A DNA stretch of 64,000 nt from Planctomycetota bacterium (lineage in GTDB: Bacteria > Planctomycetota > UBA8742 > UBA2392). The notes beneath the pieces were generated by a model that saw nothing but the letters and a program-made list of their open reading frames with translations, had not been told where the DNA came from and searched no databases. Position 1 is the first letter of the stretch. Each line of letters begins with the position of its first letter. This document shows, piece after piece, positions 32,544-42,470 of the stretch. The stretch is taken from NCBI GenBank assembly GCA_019636195.1, contig JAHBYA010000008.1, forward strand, positions 62,001-126,000. The letters are read 5' to 3'. A program made the position numbers and the translations under genes.

Positions 32544-33662
32544 ATGATCTGGCGACTGCACAAAGTCCTGTTTCGCGAGCTGCTGCTGCTGACGCTGGTC
32601 TGCAGCCTCGGGCTCACGTTCCTGTTCAGTGCGCTGGGCCTGTACCAGATCGTCAACCGCCTTGGCGTTACGCCCCACATCTCGACGCTGCTGGCGTTCG
32701 CGCCCAGCCTTGCGACATCGCTGCTGCCGCTGACGCTGCCGATCTCGGCGCTGTTCGCCGGCGCAATCGTGTTCGGGCGCATGCGCGCCGAGCGCGAACT
32801 GCTGCTGATTTCCGCCAGCGGGGTGTCGCCCTGGCGGCCCTTTCTGGGCTTGATTCCGCTGGGGATGGTGGTGGCGGCGCTGTCACTGCTTGGTGTCAGC
32901 GAGCTGGGGCCCGACGCCTACACCCAGCGCCACAACCTGCAACGCAAGGCGCTGGCGGACTTTCTTGACCACCCGCCGCAGGGACCGTACGAGCTGCGCT
33001 TCCCCGGCCCGGACGGGCTTTCCAGTATCGACATCAACTATGCCGCGGTCGATGAGGGCGTGTACGACAAGCTGACTGTGCTGGTGTACGACAGCGAAGG
33101 GCTGCAAGCCTCTTTGCAGGCTGATTCCGCGCACATCGAGTACCAGCGCCACAGCGGGTTGCTGACCCTTTCACGCTGCTTTAACGCACGCGTTGTTCAG
33201 TACGACGGCCCCAGCGGCCGGCCTGTCGGCGCGCCCATGATCGCCGAACGCGTCGATGAGTTGCGTGTGCCCTTCTCTTTCGGCGGCGAAGACGAGCCCG
33301 CGGGCAGCAAGGCGCTGGACACCGCGCGCCTGATCAAGCGCGTAGGCGAGGAATTGCGCACCAGCGGCAAGCGTGGTGCAAGCGCCGAGATGGTCAGGCG
33401 CGCAGGACTGACGCTGGCAGGCCTGCTGCTGCCGCTGCTGGGCGCGCTACTGGCTGCCATGGTGAATCACCCCAACCGGCTGCTCGCAATCGGCGCGGGC
33501 GTGATCCCGGTAGCGGTGGGCTATTACCCGTTGATGACCGCCGCCGCCACCATGGCGGAAAAGGCGACGCTTTCGCCTGTCGCAGCGGCGCTGTTTGCGC
33601 CGGCGGCATCCGTGCTGGCGATCGGCATCGCCGCGTGGCGCATCACGCTGGGTCGCTTCTGA
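32544..33662 (+). CDS. LptF/LptG-family permease (LPS export, YjgP/YjgQ)
   Basis: This 372-residue inner-membrane permease subunit belongs to the LptB2FG lipopolysaccharide transporter family. N-terminal VLFRELLLLTLVCSLGLTFLF, then LLPLTLPISALFAGAIVFGRMRAERELLLISASGVSPW (the coupling-helix region), a periplasmic beta-jellyroll (~120-260) and the C-terminal membrane helices are in the family order. Only one of the usual F/G pair is here. An LPS-type outer membrane is implied together with the porin and OmpH-like genes. Confidence 0.87.
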   Translation: MIWRLHKVLFRELLLLTLVCSLGLTFLFSALGLYQIVNRLGVTPHISTLLAFAPSLATSLLPLTLPISALFAGAIVFGRMRAERELLLISASGVSPWRPFLGLIPLGMVVAALSLLGVSELGPDAYTQRHNLQRKALADFLDHPPQGPYELRFPGPDGLSSIDINYAAVDEGVYDKLTVLVYDSEGLQASLQADSAHIEYQRHSGLLTLSRCFNARVVQYDGPSGRPVGAPMIAERVDELRVPFSFGGEDEPAGSKALDTARLIKRVGEELRTSGKRGASAEMVRRAGLTLAGLLLPLLGALLAAMVNHPNRLLAIGAGVIPVAVGYYPLMTAAATMAEKATLSPVAAALFAPAASVLAIGIAAWRITLGRF

Positions 33663-33663
33663 G

Positions 33664-36600
33664 TTACTTCACAAGCCGCAGCTTCACTGACTCGGCAGCG
33701 CGGATCGCCTTCACCTGCTCAACGACATCGGCGTAATCCGCAGCGGTCAGTCGGCCCGGGCCGAGCAACATCTTGCGCGTCATCACCAGCTCATCGCCGT
33801 CCATGTGAAAGCGCAGGCTGTATGAAAGCGGCGCCGTCGGCATCACCACCTCGGCGGGGATACCGACAAACGCGTAGCCCTTGGGCGGCTTGATGCGGAT
33901 CTCGTCCTGCTGGTTGAAGTCAAACGCCAGCACCATGTCGTAGCGGCGCCGATCAACGCCGGCCAGCACGCTCAGCAAATCGGCCAGTTTCTCGCCCGGC
34001 AGGTCCAGTACCAGCGCGTCCCCTTGCCTGCTCGCGAGCCGCTTCACCGTGCCCTCAAACTCGCGCACCAGCGGTGTCTCGGCGTCGTTCAGGCCCGGGA
34101 AGCGGCACTCCGTTACCGTAAAGCCCGGGTAATGATCCGCGATCTCGCGCTCAAGCTGCCGCGACGACTGCTCGTGCGGCGAACTGCGCATTGACTCTTT
34201 CAGGCCGTAGCCGCGCTCGCCGTGAATCACGGACTTGCCTTTGACCTTGGCGCTGCCGTCCTCAGCCAGCTCTATGCTTACGCGGTACTCAAAGCGGTCG
34301 TCTTCCGGCTGGCCGCCGGGAAGCACCACAAGCTCGGTGCGGCCGTCGCGCCACAGAAATGCGGGCGCGCGCCCAAGCCGTGACGACAGCACGCCGAAAG
34401 GGCGCAGCCGGTGCGACAGGTCGATGTACACGGGCGTGTCGCCGTCCCACACCGCGCAGAGGAAGGTTTCAAAGTCGCCGCGCCGCGGGTGATTGAAGCG
34501 CGGCCGCGGCAGGTCGGAATCGTCGGCCGTCTTGTACTCGGGGGCCGAGTCCGCCATCAGGTACGCCAGCTTCACGCCCGCCGCGTGGCACAGCGCGAGA
34601 AAGGCCTGCTCGCGGTCGCCGGCGCCGGCACCAAGCGCCTGGTGTGTGTTGCGCGCTTCGCCACTGGTCGTGAACGTCGCGTTGACCCAGCGGTAGATGG
34701 CGCGCGCCTTTTCAAGGTCGCTGGTCAGCCCCTGCGTGATCTCGTCGGCGCGGCGGCTGATCAAGGCGGTGGTGCGGCGCTCGCGCAGGCCGCGCTCGGC
34801 GGCTGTGCGGGCGCGCTCGGTCCACTGGTGCTGCACGATGCACTCAACCCACGGGATGAACTCAAGTGCGGCGGGCATGAAGGGCTCGTAATCAACGTGC
34901 ACAGGTTTACGCACATCCCAGGTGCGCACGATTTGCGCGCCCTGCTTGCGCTCGCTGATCGTCACGCCCTCATCCTCGGGCCCGAGGTTGTGGTACGCAA
35001 AATTGAACTTCATGTCCGCGGGCGCGATCATTACCCAGCGGCTGATCGCGAACGGCTCAACCAGGTCCTTGTCCACGAAATAGAAGCGGTTGCCGTCCAG
35101 TGTGCGGCGCGGGCCTGCCTCGTTGCGCACAATGTACGCAATGTCCAGCCAGCACCCCGGTTCAACGCCGGGAAACTCAACCAGCCCGCCGGCCTGCGTG
35201 ATCGGCTCAAGGATCGTGCCGTCGGGCTTGATGGTGCGGGCGGTGATCAACTCGCCGGGGATACGGTCTTTGCCGCGATCATCGACGCCCTGCTGGGTCA
35301 GGATCTTGCGCACCATGTGCACATAGCTGAGGCTGCTGCCGTCGGGGTAAACCAGGTCAATGGCCTCGTCCAGCACCAGCACGCTGTGCGTGCGCGGAAA
35401 GTCCTCGGCGCGGACGTCGTGCCGCATGATCTCGTCCCAGCCCAGCGCGTGCGGCGTGTAGTAGTCTTCGCGCTCGCCTTTCATGCGCTGCAACTGGCGT
35501 CGCGCGGCGTGCTTGCCGGGCGACGCGTGAATCACCCGCTCAAGCAGCTCCATGGCCTGCTTTTCGCGCCCAAGGCGCAGGCAGGCGCGGGCGGCTTCGT
35601 CCCAGTAGTCTTCGGGGCGCGCGCTGCGGCGGCCAAGCTCGTTCCAGGTCTCGATGGCTTCGTCGATGCGGCCGTTGGCGACCAGCGCCTCAGCCAGCGT
35701 TTCCAGCGGGCCGCTGTTGCCGGGATCGGATGCCGCCAGCTTGCGCGCCAGCTTCAGCGCCTCGGTGCTGTCGCCCATGCGCAACAGCGTCTGGCACAGT
35801 CCCAGCATGGCGTCGCGGTCGCCGGGCAGCAGCTCCAGGATCCTGCGGTCCACAGCGGCGCGATTGGCAAGCTCATGAAAGCGCGAGTAATGCCGCACCC
35901 GCGCCCGCAGCACCGGCAGCGCGTCGTCGGGTCCGGCCAGTTCGCGCAGCCACTCGCTGCGCCAGTCGGCGTCGCGATACACGTCGGCCAAGGCGAGGTT
36001 GATGCGCCAGTTGGCCGGGTGGGCCTTTCGTGCGGCCTCAAGCAATTGCACGGCTTCGCGGTAGCGCTGGTCCTCGGCAAGAATGCGGGCCTTCTCAATG
36101 ACTGCCGCGGGCATGGTTGCATCCGCGGCAAGCAGCGTGTCCGTGATCTCCACGCGCAGCCGGCGTCGTTCGCTGGTGCTGTGCAGCGGGCTGTTTTCAA
36201 GGGCGCGCAGGAACTCAAGCTGCGCGGCCGCGTGATCCTTCAGCAGGCTGCGCGCCGCAATCGCGTGCTCGGAAGCTTGCCAGCGCATGCTGTGCGACTC
36301 ATACATCGCGGCCAGCGCGAACATCGCACAGCCGCTTTGCAGCGCGGTCGCGCCGCGGTTGTGTGCCGCAAAGTGGATCGCCTCGTGTTCCGGCGGCAGC
36401 GGCAGATCATGCGCAGGCTTGCCGCCGCGAACCACGGCGTGCCCGTCAGAGGATTTGGGCGTCTGCGCCAGCACTCCGCCCGGCACCGCGCCTTCGGGCG
36501 TGCGCAGCGCGATGCTGACCGCATTGAGGCCGCTGACCTTGAACAACAGATGGTTGCGACCGCGCCGGATGTTCACCGGCAGCCAGACTTGCGGCCAGTC

Positions 36601-37338
36601 AGCGCCGCGCGTGTCGATATCAAGCAGATACTCGCCGTTCAGCCAAAGTTTGCCGCTGCCCTGGCTTTGCACGCGCAGGCGCAATTCGCGGTCGCTGTCG
36701 CTGATGATCAGGCTGGCAATGTAGTAGCCGGCGCCGCCCCAGCGCTCCTGCGACCACAGGTCAACGCGGCCGCGCAGGGGGTCGTCGTGGCGCAACGGCT
36801 TGAAGCGCACGGTGTCGTGGGCGCCAGGATAGGTTGCCGCAAAGTCGAGCATCACCTCGGGCGGAAACACGTCGTCATGGGCTGGCGTGAAGCCTTCGGC
36901 GAATGGCCCGATGTATGCCCACTCAATGATGCCGCGGCGGCGCGTCGCGACTTCGTGCCAGTACAGGTCCGGTGAGAAACGGCGCGCGAGCTCAATGTAC
37001 GCTTCGCAGTAGTCGTCGCTGTGGGGACCGCAACCCTTGAAGTCTTCGCGGGCGCGGGCATCCAGCCATGCGTACAACGGCTTCATCGTCGCGCAGCGGT
37101 CGTCCATGCGCATAGCCCGGCGCAGCGCGATAATGGCCGGGGCCGATGCCGGATCGGCCCTGATCACTTCCAGCAGTGTCCGCAAGTGCGCGTCATAGTC
37201 GGCCGTGGCCAACGCCGGGTCCAGGTAAATGCGCTGGTATGAGTCATCCGCACCGCGCTGCGCCGCAAGCGGCGCCGCAAGCAGCACCAGCAGCAGACAG
37301 GCGGGCAAGCGGGTCATCTCGCGAGTCCTTGCGTGCAT
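33664..37338 (-). CDS. Large secreted TPR/DUF3857/transglutaminase-like protein (copy 2)
   Basis: The protein has about 1224 residues with a signal peptide (LPACLLLVLLAAPLAAQ). An N-terminal PA14/galactose-binding-like part (~130-290) is followed by TPR repeats (~340-590) and a DUF3857-type domain (~620-800: SLSYVHMVRKILTQQGVDDRGKDR). A transglutaminase-like fold follows (~830-950: KARAIYRWVNATFTT, FLALCHAAGVKLAYL, YIDLSHRLRPFG), then a C-terminal beta domain. The expected Cys is in LALCHAAG and the Asp in VYIDLSH, so cysteine-protease-like activity is possible. It starts 9 nt after the upstream paralog stops, with AGGGGA before ATG 37338; ATG 37317 is an alternative. Confidence 0.8.
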   Translation of the reverse strand: MHARTREMTRLPACLLLVLLAAPLAAQRGADDSYQRIYLDPALATADYDAHLRTLLEVIRADPASAPAIIALRRAMRMDDRCATMKPLYAWLDARAREDFKGCGPHSDDYCEAYIELARRFSPDLYWHEVATRRRGIIEWAYIGPFAEGFTPAHDDVFPPEVMLDFAATYPGAHDTVRFKPLRHDDPLRGRVDLWSQERWGGAGYYIASLIISDSDRELRLRVQSQGSGKLWLNGEYLLDIDTRGADWPQVWLPVNIRRGRNHLLFKVSGLNAVSIALRTPEGAVPGGVLAQTPKSSDGHAVVRGGKPAHDLPLPPEHEAIHFAAHNRGATALQSGCAMFALAAMYESHSMRWQASEHAIAARSLLKDHAAAQLEFLRALENSPLHSTSERRRLRVEITDTLLAADATMPAAVIEKARILAEDQRYREAVQLLEAARKAHPANWRINLALADVYRDADWRSEWLRELAGPDDALPVLRARVRHYSRFHELANRAAVDRRILELLPGDRDAMLGLCQTLLRMGDSTEALKLARKLAASDPGNSGPLETLAEALVANGRIDEAIETWNELGRRSARPEDYWDEAARACLRLGREKQAMELLERVIHASPGKHAARRQLQRMKGEREDYYTPHALGWDEIMRHDVRAEDFPRTHSVLVLDEAIDLVYPDGSSLSYVHMVRKILTQQGVDDRGKDRIPGELITARTIKPDGTILEPITQAGGLVEFPGVEPGCWLDIAYIVRNEAGPRRTLDGNRFYFVDKDLVEPFAISRWVMIAPADMKFNFAYHNLGPEDEGVTISERKQGAQIVRTWDVRKPVHVDYEPFMPAALEFIPWVECIVQHQWTERARTAAERGLRERRTTALISRRADEITQGLTSDLEKARAIYRWVNATFTTSGEARNTHQALGAGAGDREQAFLALCHAAGVKLAYLMADSAPEYKTADDSDLPRPRFNHPRRGDFETFLCAVWDGDTPVYIDLSHRLRPFGVLSSRLGRAPAFLWRDGRTELVVLPGGQPEDDRFEYRVSIELAEDGSAKVKGKSVIHGERGYGLKESMRSSPHEQSSRQLEREIADHYPGFTVTECRFPGLNDAETPLVREFEGTVKRLASRQGDALVLDLPGEKLADLLSVLAGVDRRRYDMVLAFDFNQQDEIRIKPPKGYAFVGIPAEVVMPTAPLSYSLRFHMDGDELVMTRKMLLGPGRLTAADYADVVEQVKAIRAAESVKLRLVK

Positions 37339-37347
37339 CTTGGTCCC

Positions 37348-40300
37348 CTAGCGTGCCAGGCGAATCGTTTGCGCCTCGGCACTGTCAAACTCGATCAGTT
37401 TCGCCCGGAAGGCAGGGTAGTCGTCGGCCTTGACCACGCCGCCGCGGTTGGCGTAGCGGCTTTGCACCACCAGCTTGCCTTCCTTCATTTCAGCGGCGGC
37501 ATGCAGTGCGGCGTGCGGGTGATCGACCGCCAGCGCAGCCGGCAGATTGACGGCCTTCATGCCCGCGGGCAGGGTGTAGGTGATGGTCATGTCCTGGCTG
37601 TAAGGCGGCGCCAGCAGCAGATCGGTCTTGCGCTTTGCCAGCGAGGCGAGGCCGGTCTTGCCGAACTCGTGGGGCCGCAGCGCAAGCTTGAACTCATAGG
37701 CGCCATCCTTGATCGCGTAGCCCTGCGGCAGGCTTACCGTGTAGCGCAGCACCGGCTCACCCGAAAGTCCGCTGATGTTCTCGGCGCTGATTTCAGTGAC
37801 GCCAGCACCCGCGAACCAGCGCGACCACTCCTGCTCAAGCTGACGCTTGCGCTCGCCTTCGCGCTGGTATTGCGCGCGCAGCCACGCGGCGCTGTCGCCG
37901 ACAGCCGTGCGCGTGACGCGCAGCTTCAGCACGCCGCCGGGCGCGAACTCTGCTTCAATGACGTCGCGGGTCGCGTCCTTGTCGGCGCCGGGTACGGGGA
38001 CCTTCATGCGCTCGCCGCCGCGCTCGCGCACGACAATGACCTCGGCGCCGGCATCGCCGCTGGGCAACTCGTCAAAGGCGTTGTAAGTCGTGGTGCCGTC
38101 CACGAACTGGCGGCTGCCGTCACTGTACTCGATCAAGGCAATCGCGTGGTTGAAGTGCGCCGGCATGGGCAGCGTGATGTCTTCATGGCCGCGGTACTGT
38201 TCAAGGTTGATGATCACCGGGTAGGCCTTGAGGCCCGCAATGCCGGCCATGGTGCAGAACAGGATGGCCTTGTCCTTGCAGTCGCCGATGCAGCGCGCAA
38301 ACACTGCCCCCGCCGAAAACGGCTTGTAGCCGTGCACGCCGAAGTGCCAGTCGGCGTTGTAGCGCACGTTGGTGACCACCCAGTCGTAGATGGCGCGTGC
38401 CTTGTCGCGCTCGGTGGCCAGGCCCTGCGTCAGCTCTGCGACCTTAGCCGTCATCTCGGGCGTGGGCTCAAGCTGTTTGCGAATCAGGTTGTAGTACCAG
38501 CGCCCGAACTCGCTCCAGTCGCCATAGGTGCTGATCTGCACCGTGGCTGCACGCTGGTGCGCGGGCGGGGCGTAGGGCTCATCTTCAAGGCGGGCAATGT
38601 CGGTCGCCGTGTAGGCCCAGACGCGGCGCCCGTGTATCTCGCTTTCGGCACGCTCAGGCGCGCCGCCGGTACGGTACTCATGGAACTGGCGGCCCTTGGG
38701 CAGCACCCAGGCCAGGCGCATCTCCCGGATCGGCACGTAGTCGGCCAGCACTTCGCGCGCGCCGTAAAAATCGCCAAAGAAGCTCTGCTCGCGGTCAATG
38801 ACGCGAAAGCGCGCGTGTACAATGTCGCCCACTTCCAGCGGCGGAAAGCTCGCGGCCCAGCGTGTGCGCCGGCCCTGCTCCACGCTGCCGTCGGCGTGCC
38901 ACAACTGCGCGTGCACACAACGCCCCTGCTGGCCGGACCACGCGGGCACGCGCAACGAGGTCAGCCATTCGCGGCCGCGGTCGTTGGTGACGCGCAGCGC
39001 CTCCTGCGAATACACCGCCGTGGTGCCGTCTTCGTTGACCACAACGATCTCTTCGCGGAAGATCACCTCGTAGGGGTTGTCGCCGTCGATGGGCGAAGCC
39101 AACGCCTTTGCGATGCGCGCCTCAATATCCGTTTGCAGCGCTGCTTCAAGGGGCGGGCGCTCGCCATCAATGAACTCAAGGTAGCGTTCAAGGTCCTCAC
39201 GGCGAGGGTTTGCATCCAGCGCGGCACGGTAGGCCTCAACCGACTTTGCCCTCAGGTCAGTGCGCCTGGTTTCGTCGCTGTCGGCCCAGCTTGCGTACAC
39301 GCGCCCCAGCAACTCCAGCAGCGTGTCGTCGCGCGGCGCGATTTTCAGCCCGGCATTCACTTCGCGCTCAGCCAGCGAGTAGCGGCCCGCCGAGTAATGC
39401 AGCTCGGCCAATTGCCTTGACGCGTCAATATCGAAGGGGTCCAGCCGTCGCGCCTCGGTCGCGTGGCGGGTGGCGGTTTTCAGGTCGCCGCGCTGGGTCG
39501 CGCGCTCGATCAGGCGGTCGCGGGCGTACTTGTCGGTGTGGTCGTGCGTGAGCGCCTTCTCGAACAGCTCGTTGCTCAGGCCGAAGTCGCGGCGCAAACC
39601 GGCGTAATAGGCCGCGTAGCGCAGCACGGTTGCGTTGTCGGGGTGCTGTTGTAGCATTGCCGCCAGCGCGCGCTCGACTTCAACGTCTAGTCCCTTCATC
39701 TGCACCACGCGCGACGCATAAAGGCGGGCTTCAATCCAGCCCGGCGCGGCCTGCACGGCGGCCTGCGCGTACTGGTCGGCGAGCTCCGGGTTGCCGAAGG
39801 TCGTGGTGTAGTACTGCGAAAGCTCAAAGGCGGCGCGGGCCGCCTTGGGGTCAAGCTCCAGGCATTGCTTCAGCAGTTCACGGCGGCGGTTTTCTTCGCG
39901 GCCCGCGCCCGCCGCCACGCTGCTGCGGTTGGCCCACGCGGCCACGTAGCACAGCACGGCGTGCTCGGCGTTGTGCTGCGCCTGCTGCTCCGCGGGCAGC
40001 TTTTCCAGCCGGGCACGGAAAGCCTCAAGGGCCTTGTCCATGTCGCGCCGCGGCTGGCTGCTGGTGCGGTCAAGGCGCGGCCGCAACAGCTCGTTGCATG
40101 CGCTTCGGAACGGGCTCTCGCCGGACTTTCCGTGCGGGGCGTCTCCGCCCGTCCCCCGGTTCCGGGCCTCGCTTTCTGCCAGCGCAGTCGCCAGTTCTTC
40201 GGCATTGCCCGCGACGCGGGTTGTTGTATCGCACAGCATGCGGACGTGCAGCCGCCACGATGTCTCACTGTTGCCGGCCTTCAGCAGCAGTACATTCCAG

Positions 40301-41139
40301 CCTTTGGCTAACGGAATCTTTGTCGCCCTGTCCTGGTCAAAGCCCAGTTCACGCTCGGCCGTGGTCTCAAGGCAGGGCTGGCCCACCGGGTGGCCATCGT
40401 AGTCTTCGTCCCTGGCGGACTCGTCAGTCTCGGTCCTCAGGCGCCACAGCTTGAGGGACTCTTCGCTGCCAATGCGAAACTCGGCCACGGTGTCGTCGTC
40501 GGCCCAGATGGCGGTCAGCAAGAACGCGGTAACTTCGTCCTTGGGCCGCAGCAGGGCGCCCAGGTTGATCACGCCGTCGGCGGGCTTGGCAGGCAGTGCG
40601 CGCCAGGTGACGGGCTGGCCCTCCTTGCCCGTGTACTGGGAGTCGAGCGACAGGTTCTGTTCGGGTTCCTGCACGTCCTCAAAGCCCTGTCCGCGGTCGT
40701 TGGGAAACGGCCCGGCAAGCCACCACGCCGTAAGAAAGCCCAACTGCCTGGCCTCGTCATCCGCGGCCTGAAACTCACCCAGCTTCTTGAGGCGCTGGAT
40801 GCGCAGCCAACGCAGGTACGCGCCAAGCTCATCATCGTGAAGTTCAATCAGCGCCTTGAGGTTGCGCGAGTGGGCCTCGTGCCAGCCCAGTTCGTCGGCG
40901 GCATGGGCCTGCATGACGGCAACGGTGAACGGATCGACCTGTCCGGGGTCCGGCGCCTCAAGCGCAGCCTGTGACCTCTCGAATACACCGCGCATGTCGG
41001 CGCGCATCCAGGCTTCCCAGATCTCAAGCTCAATCCGTGACAGCAACAGCGGCTTCTGCGCCTTGGGGGCTTCCTGGGCGGGGATGTACGCGGCAGGGAT
41101 CAACGCCAGTAGCAGCGCGAGCGGCAGCAGTTTTCTCAT
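37348..41139 (-). CDS. Large secreted TPR/DUF3857/transglutaminase-like protein (copy 1)
   Basis: The protein has 1263 residues with a signal peptide (MRKLLPLALLLALIPAAYIPAQ). The order matches its neighbour: an N-terminal helical and jelly-roll-like part, TPRs (~400-650, e.g. AGRYSLAEREVNAGLKIAPRD), DUF3857 (~690-880: GTTAVYSQEALRVTNDRGR), a transglutaminase-like domain and a C-terminal DUF2569/beta domain. The transglutaminase-like domain (~900-1020) shows KARAIYDWVVTNVRYNADWH, the nucleophile in FARCIGDCKDKAILF, and a His in HFNHAIALIEY. The GDCKDKA motif is a strong catalytic transglutaminase/peptidase site, better preserved than in the downstream copy. Probable two-gene operon. Confidence 0.85.
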   Translation of the reverse strand: MRKLLPLALLLALIPAAYIPAQEAPKAQKPLLLSRIELEIWEAWMRADMRGVFERSQAALEAPDPGQVDPFTVAVMQAHAADELGWHEAHSRNLKALIELHDDELGAYLRWLRIQRLKKLGEFQAADDEARQLGFLTAWWLAGPFPNDRGQGFEDVQEPEQNLSLDSQYTGKEGQPVTWRALPAKPADGVINLGALLRPKDEVTAFLLTAIWADDDTVAEFRIGSEESLKLWRLRTETDESARDEDYDGHPVGQPCLETTAERELGFDQDRATKIPLAKGWNVLLLKAGNSETSWRLHVRMLCDTTTRVAGNAEELATALAESEARNRGTGGDAPHGKSGESPFRSACNELLRPRLDRTSSQPRRDMDKALEAFRARLEKLPAEQQAQHNAEHAVLCYVAAWANRSSVAAGAGREENRRRELLKQCLELDPKAARAAFELSQYYTTTFGNPELADQYAQAAVQAAPGWIEARLYASRVVQMKGLDVEVERALAAMLQQHPDNATVLRYAAYYAGLRRDFGLSNELFEKALTHDHTDKYARDRLIERATQRGDLKTATRHATEARRLDPFDIDASRQLAELHYSAGRYSLAEREVNAGLKIAPRDDTLLELLGRVYASWADSDETRRTDLRAKSVEAYRAALDANPRREDLERYLEFIDGERPPLEAALQTDIEARIAKALASPIDGDNPYEVIFREEIVVVNEDGTTAVYSQEALRVTNDRGREWLTSLRVPAWSGQQGRCVHAQLWHADGSVEQGRRTRWAASFPPLEVGDIVHARFRVIDREQSFFGDFYGAREVLADYVPIREMRLAWVLPKGRQFHEYRTGGAPERAESEIHGRRVWAYTATDIARLEDEPYAPPAHQRAATVQISTYGDWSEFGRWYYNLIRKQLEPTPEMTAKVAELTQGLATERDKARAIYDWVVTNVRYNADWHFGVHGYKPFSAGAVFARCIGDCKDKAILFCTMAGIAGLKAYPVIINLEQYRGHEDITLPMPAHFNHAIALIEYSDGSRQFVDGTTTYNAFDELPSGDAGAEVIVVRERGGERMKVPVPGADKDATRDVIEAEFAPGGVLKLRVTRTAVGDSAAWLRAQYQREGERKRQLEQEWSRWFAGAGVTEISAENISGLSGEPVLRYTVSLPQGYAIKDGAYEFKLALRPHEFGKTGLASLAKRKTDLLLAPPYSQDMTITYTLPAGMKAVNLPAALAVDHPHAALHAAAEMKEGKLVVQSRYANRGGVVKADDYPAFRAKLIEFDSAEAQTIRLAR

Positions 41140-41252
41140 GTGTTCACCAACCGCACATTACGTTCGCTGCACGGTTTGGGGACAGAGAATCATCGCACTT
41201 GCGCGGCATGAAGGGCCCGGCACTTACGTGCCGGGCTGAGTGTGCGGACTGC

Positions 41253-42407
41253 CTACAGGGCCGCCGGTTGGGCGCGCAGTTGCGGCACGAGTTTGGCCAG
41301 CGTGTCGGCCACCCTGGTGACTTCTTCGGGCGTGTTGGCGTAGCCCAAACTGAAGCGAATCGTCCCGCCGCCTTCTTCATCGCTCAAGCCCAGCGCCGTC
41401 AGTACGTGGCTGGGGCGAGTGATTTCCCACATGCACGCGCTGCCCGCGCTGGCCAGAATGCCGTGCTTGTCCATCTCGCGCAGCAGGTGTCCGCCATAGA
41501 TGCCGTCAAAGCGGATGCTGGCTGTGTTCAGCGTGGTCTGCTTCAGGTCGCCGTTGACGTGCGCGCCGGGCACTTTGGCCAGCAGCTCGCGCACAAGCTG
41601 GTCGCGCAGGCCGCGCAGCCACTCGCCCTGCTTGATGCGTTTGCTTTCCGCCAGTTCCAGCGCCACGGTCAGCGCAGCGATCTGGGGCAGGGGCACGGTG
41701 CCCGCGCGGCGGCCGCCTTCATGGGTACCGCCGAGCATGAAGCAGTCGTAGGGCGTGCCCTTCTTCAGGTACAGCACGCCGACCCCCTTGGGGCCGTAAA
41801 ACTTGTGCGCGCTAAGGCTGATGCTGTCCACACCCAGCGCCTGCACATCGACCGGCATCTTGCCCACCGCCTGCACCGCGTCACTGTGCAGTACCGCGCC
41901 CGCCGCGTGCGCAAGCTCCGCCAGTTCGCGGATCGGCTGGATCGTGCCGATCTCGTTGTTGGCGGTCATCACACTGACCAGCGCGGTCTTGATGTTGATT
42001 GCAGCCTTTGCGGCCGCAAGGTCCACCACGCCGTTGCCGTCCACGGGCAGCACGGTCAGGCCAAAGCCGTGGCCCTTGAGCCACTCACATGGGTTCAGCA
42101 CGGCGCGGTGCTCTATCGCGCTGGTGACCAGCCCCGTGCGGCCCTTGCCCTTCATGGCCCAGCCGATGCCGCGCACAGCCGCGTTGTCGCTTTCAGTGCC
42201 GCCGCTGGTGAAGACAATCTCGTCGGCGTCGGCGGCGTTCAGCACCTTGGCGACGCGCTGACGGCACGCAAGCAGGTACTTGCCGGCCGCGTTGCCCAGC
42301 GAATGGCCGGAGCTGGTGTTGCCGGAGAAGTCGCGGGTGGCGCGAATCAGTTCTTCAAGCACAGACTCGTCAACGGGCGTAGTCGCGTTGTTATCGAAAT
42401 TGATCAT
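41253..42407 (-). CDS. Cysteine desulfurase (NifS/IscS family)
   Basis: The 384-residue PLP enzyme takes sulfur from cysteine for Fe-S clusters and tRNA thiolation. N-terminal MINFDNNATTPVDESV, VFTSGGTESDNAAV, AIEHRAVLNP, the PLP-lysine in SISLSAHKFYGPKGVG and the mobile-loop Cys in LASAGSACMWEI are all present. AGGTGA is upstream of the ATG. It stands alone, not in an isc or suf operon. Members of this family can also release selenium from selenocysteine, relevant only if the selenoprotein calls hold. Confidence 0.94.
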   Translation of the reverse strand: MINFDNNATTPVDESVLEELIRATRDFSGNTSSGHSLGNAAGKYLLACRQRVAKVLNAADADEIVFTSGGTESDNAAVRGIGWAMKGKGRTGLVTSAIEHRAVLNPCEWLKGHGFGLTVLPVDGNGVVDLAAAKAAINIKTALVSVMTANNEIGTIQPIRELAELAHAAGAVLHSDAVQAVGKMPVDVQALGVDSISLSAHKFYGPKGVGVLYLKKGTPYDCFMLGGTHEGGRRAGTVPLPQIAALTVALELAESKRIKQGEWLRGLRDQLVRELLAKVPGAHVNGDLKQTTLNTASIRFDGIYGGHLLREMDKHGILASAGSACMWEITRPSHVLTALGLSDEEGGGTIRFSLGYANTPEEVTRVADTLAKLVPQLRAQPAAL

Positions 42408-42470
42408 GTCTCACCTGTGGCGCGGGGACCCGCCAGCTTACGCGAATCACGCCCGGTGAAAAGTGCGCGT

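Noticed and set aside
34411..36975. 854-residue plus-strand frame
   Set aside because: It is antisense to the DUF3857/TPR gene. High GC removes stops, and the His/Arg/Gly-rich product has no domain logic. Similar antisense frames at 4978, 7110, 11190, 13274, 25792, 28155, 37333, 40971 and 58943 were rejected for the same reason.
41253..42407. Cysteine desulfurase as a dedicated selenium donor for the Sec genes
   Set aside because: The family is general and the gene is 20 kb away. Sequence alone cannot tell a selenium role.
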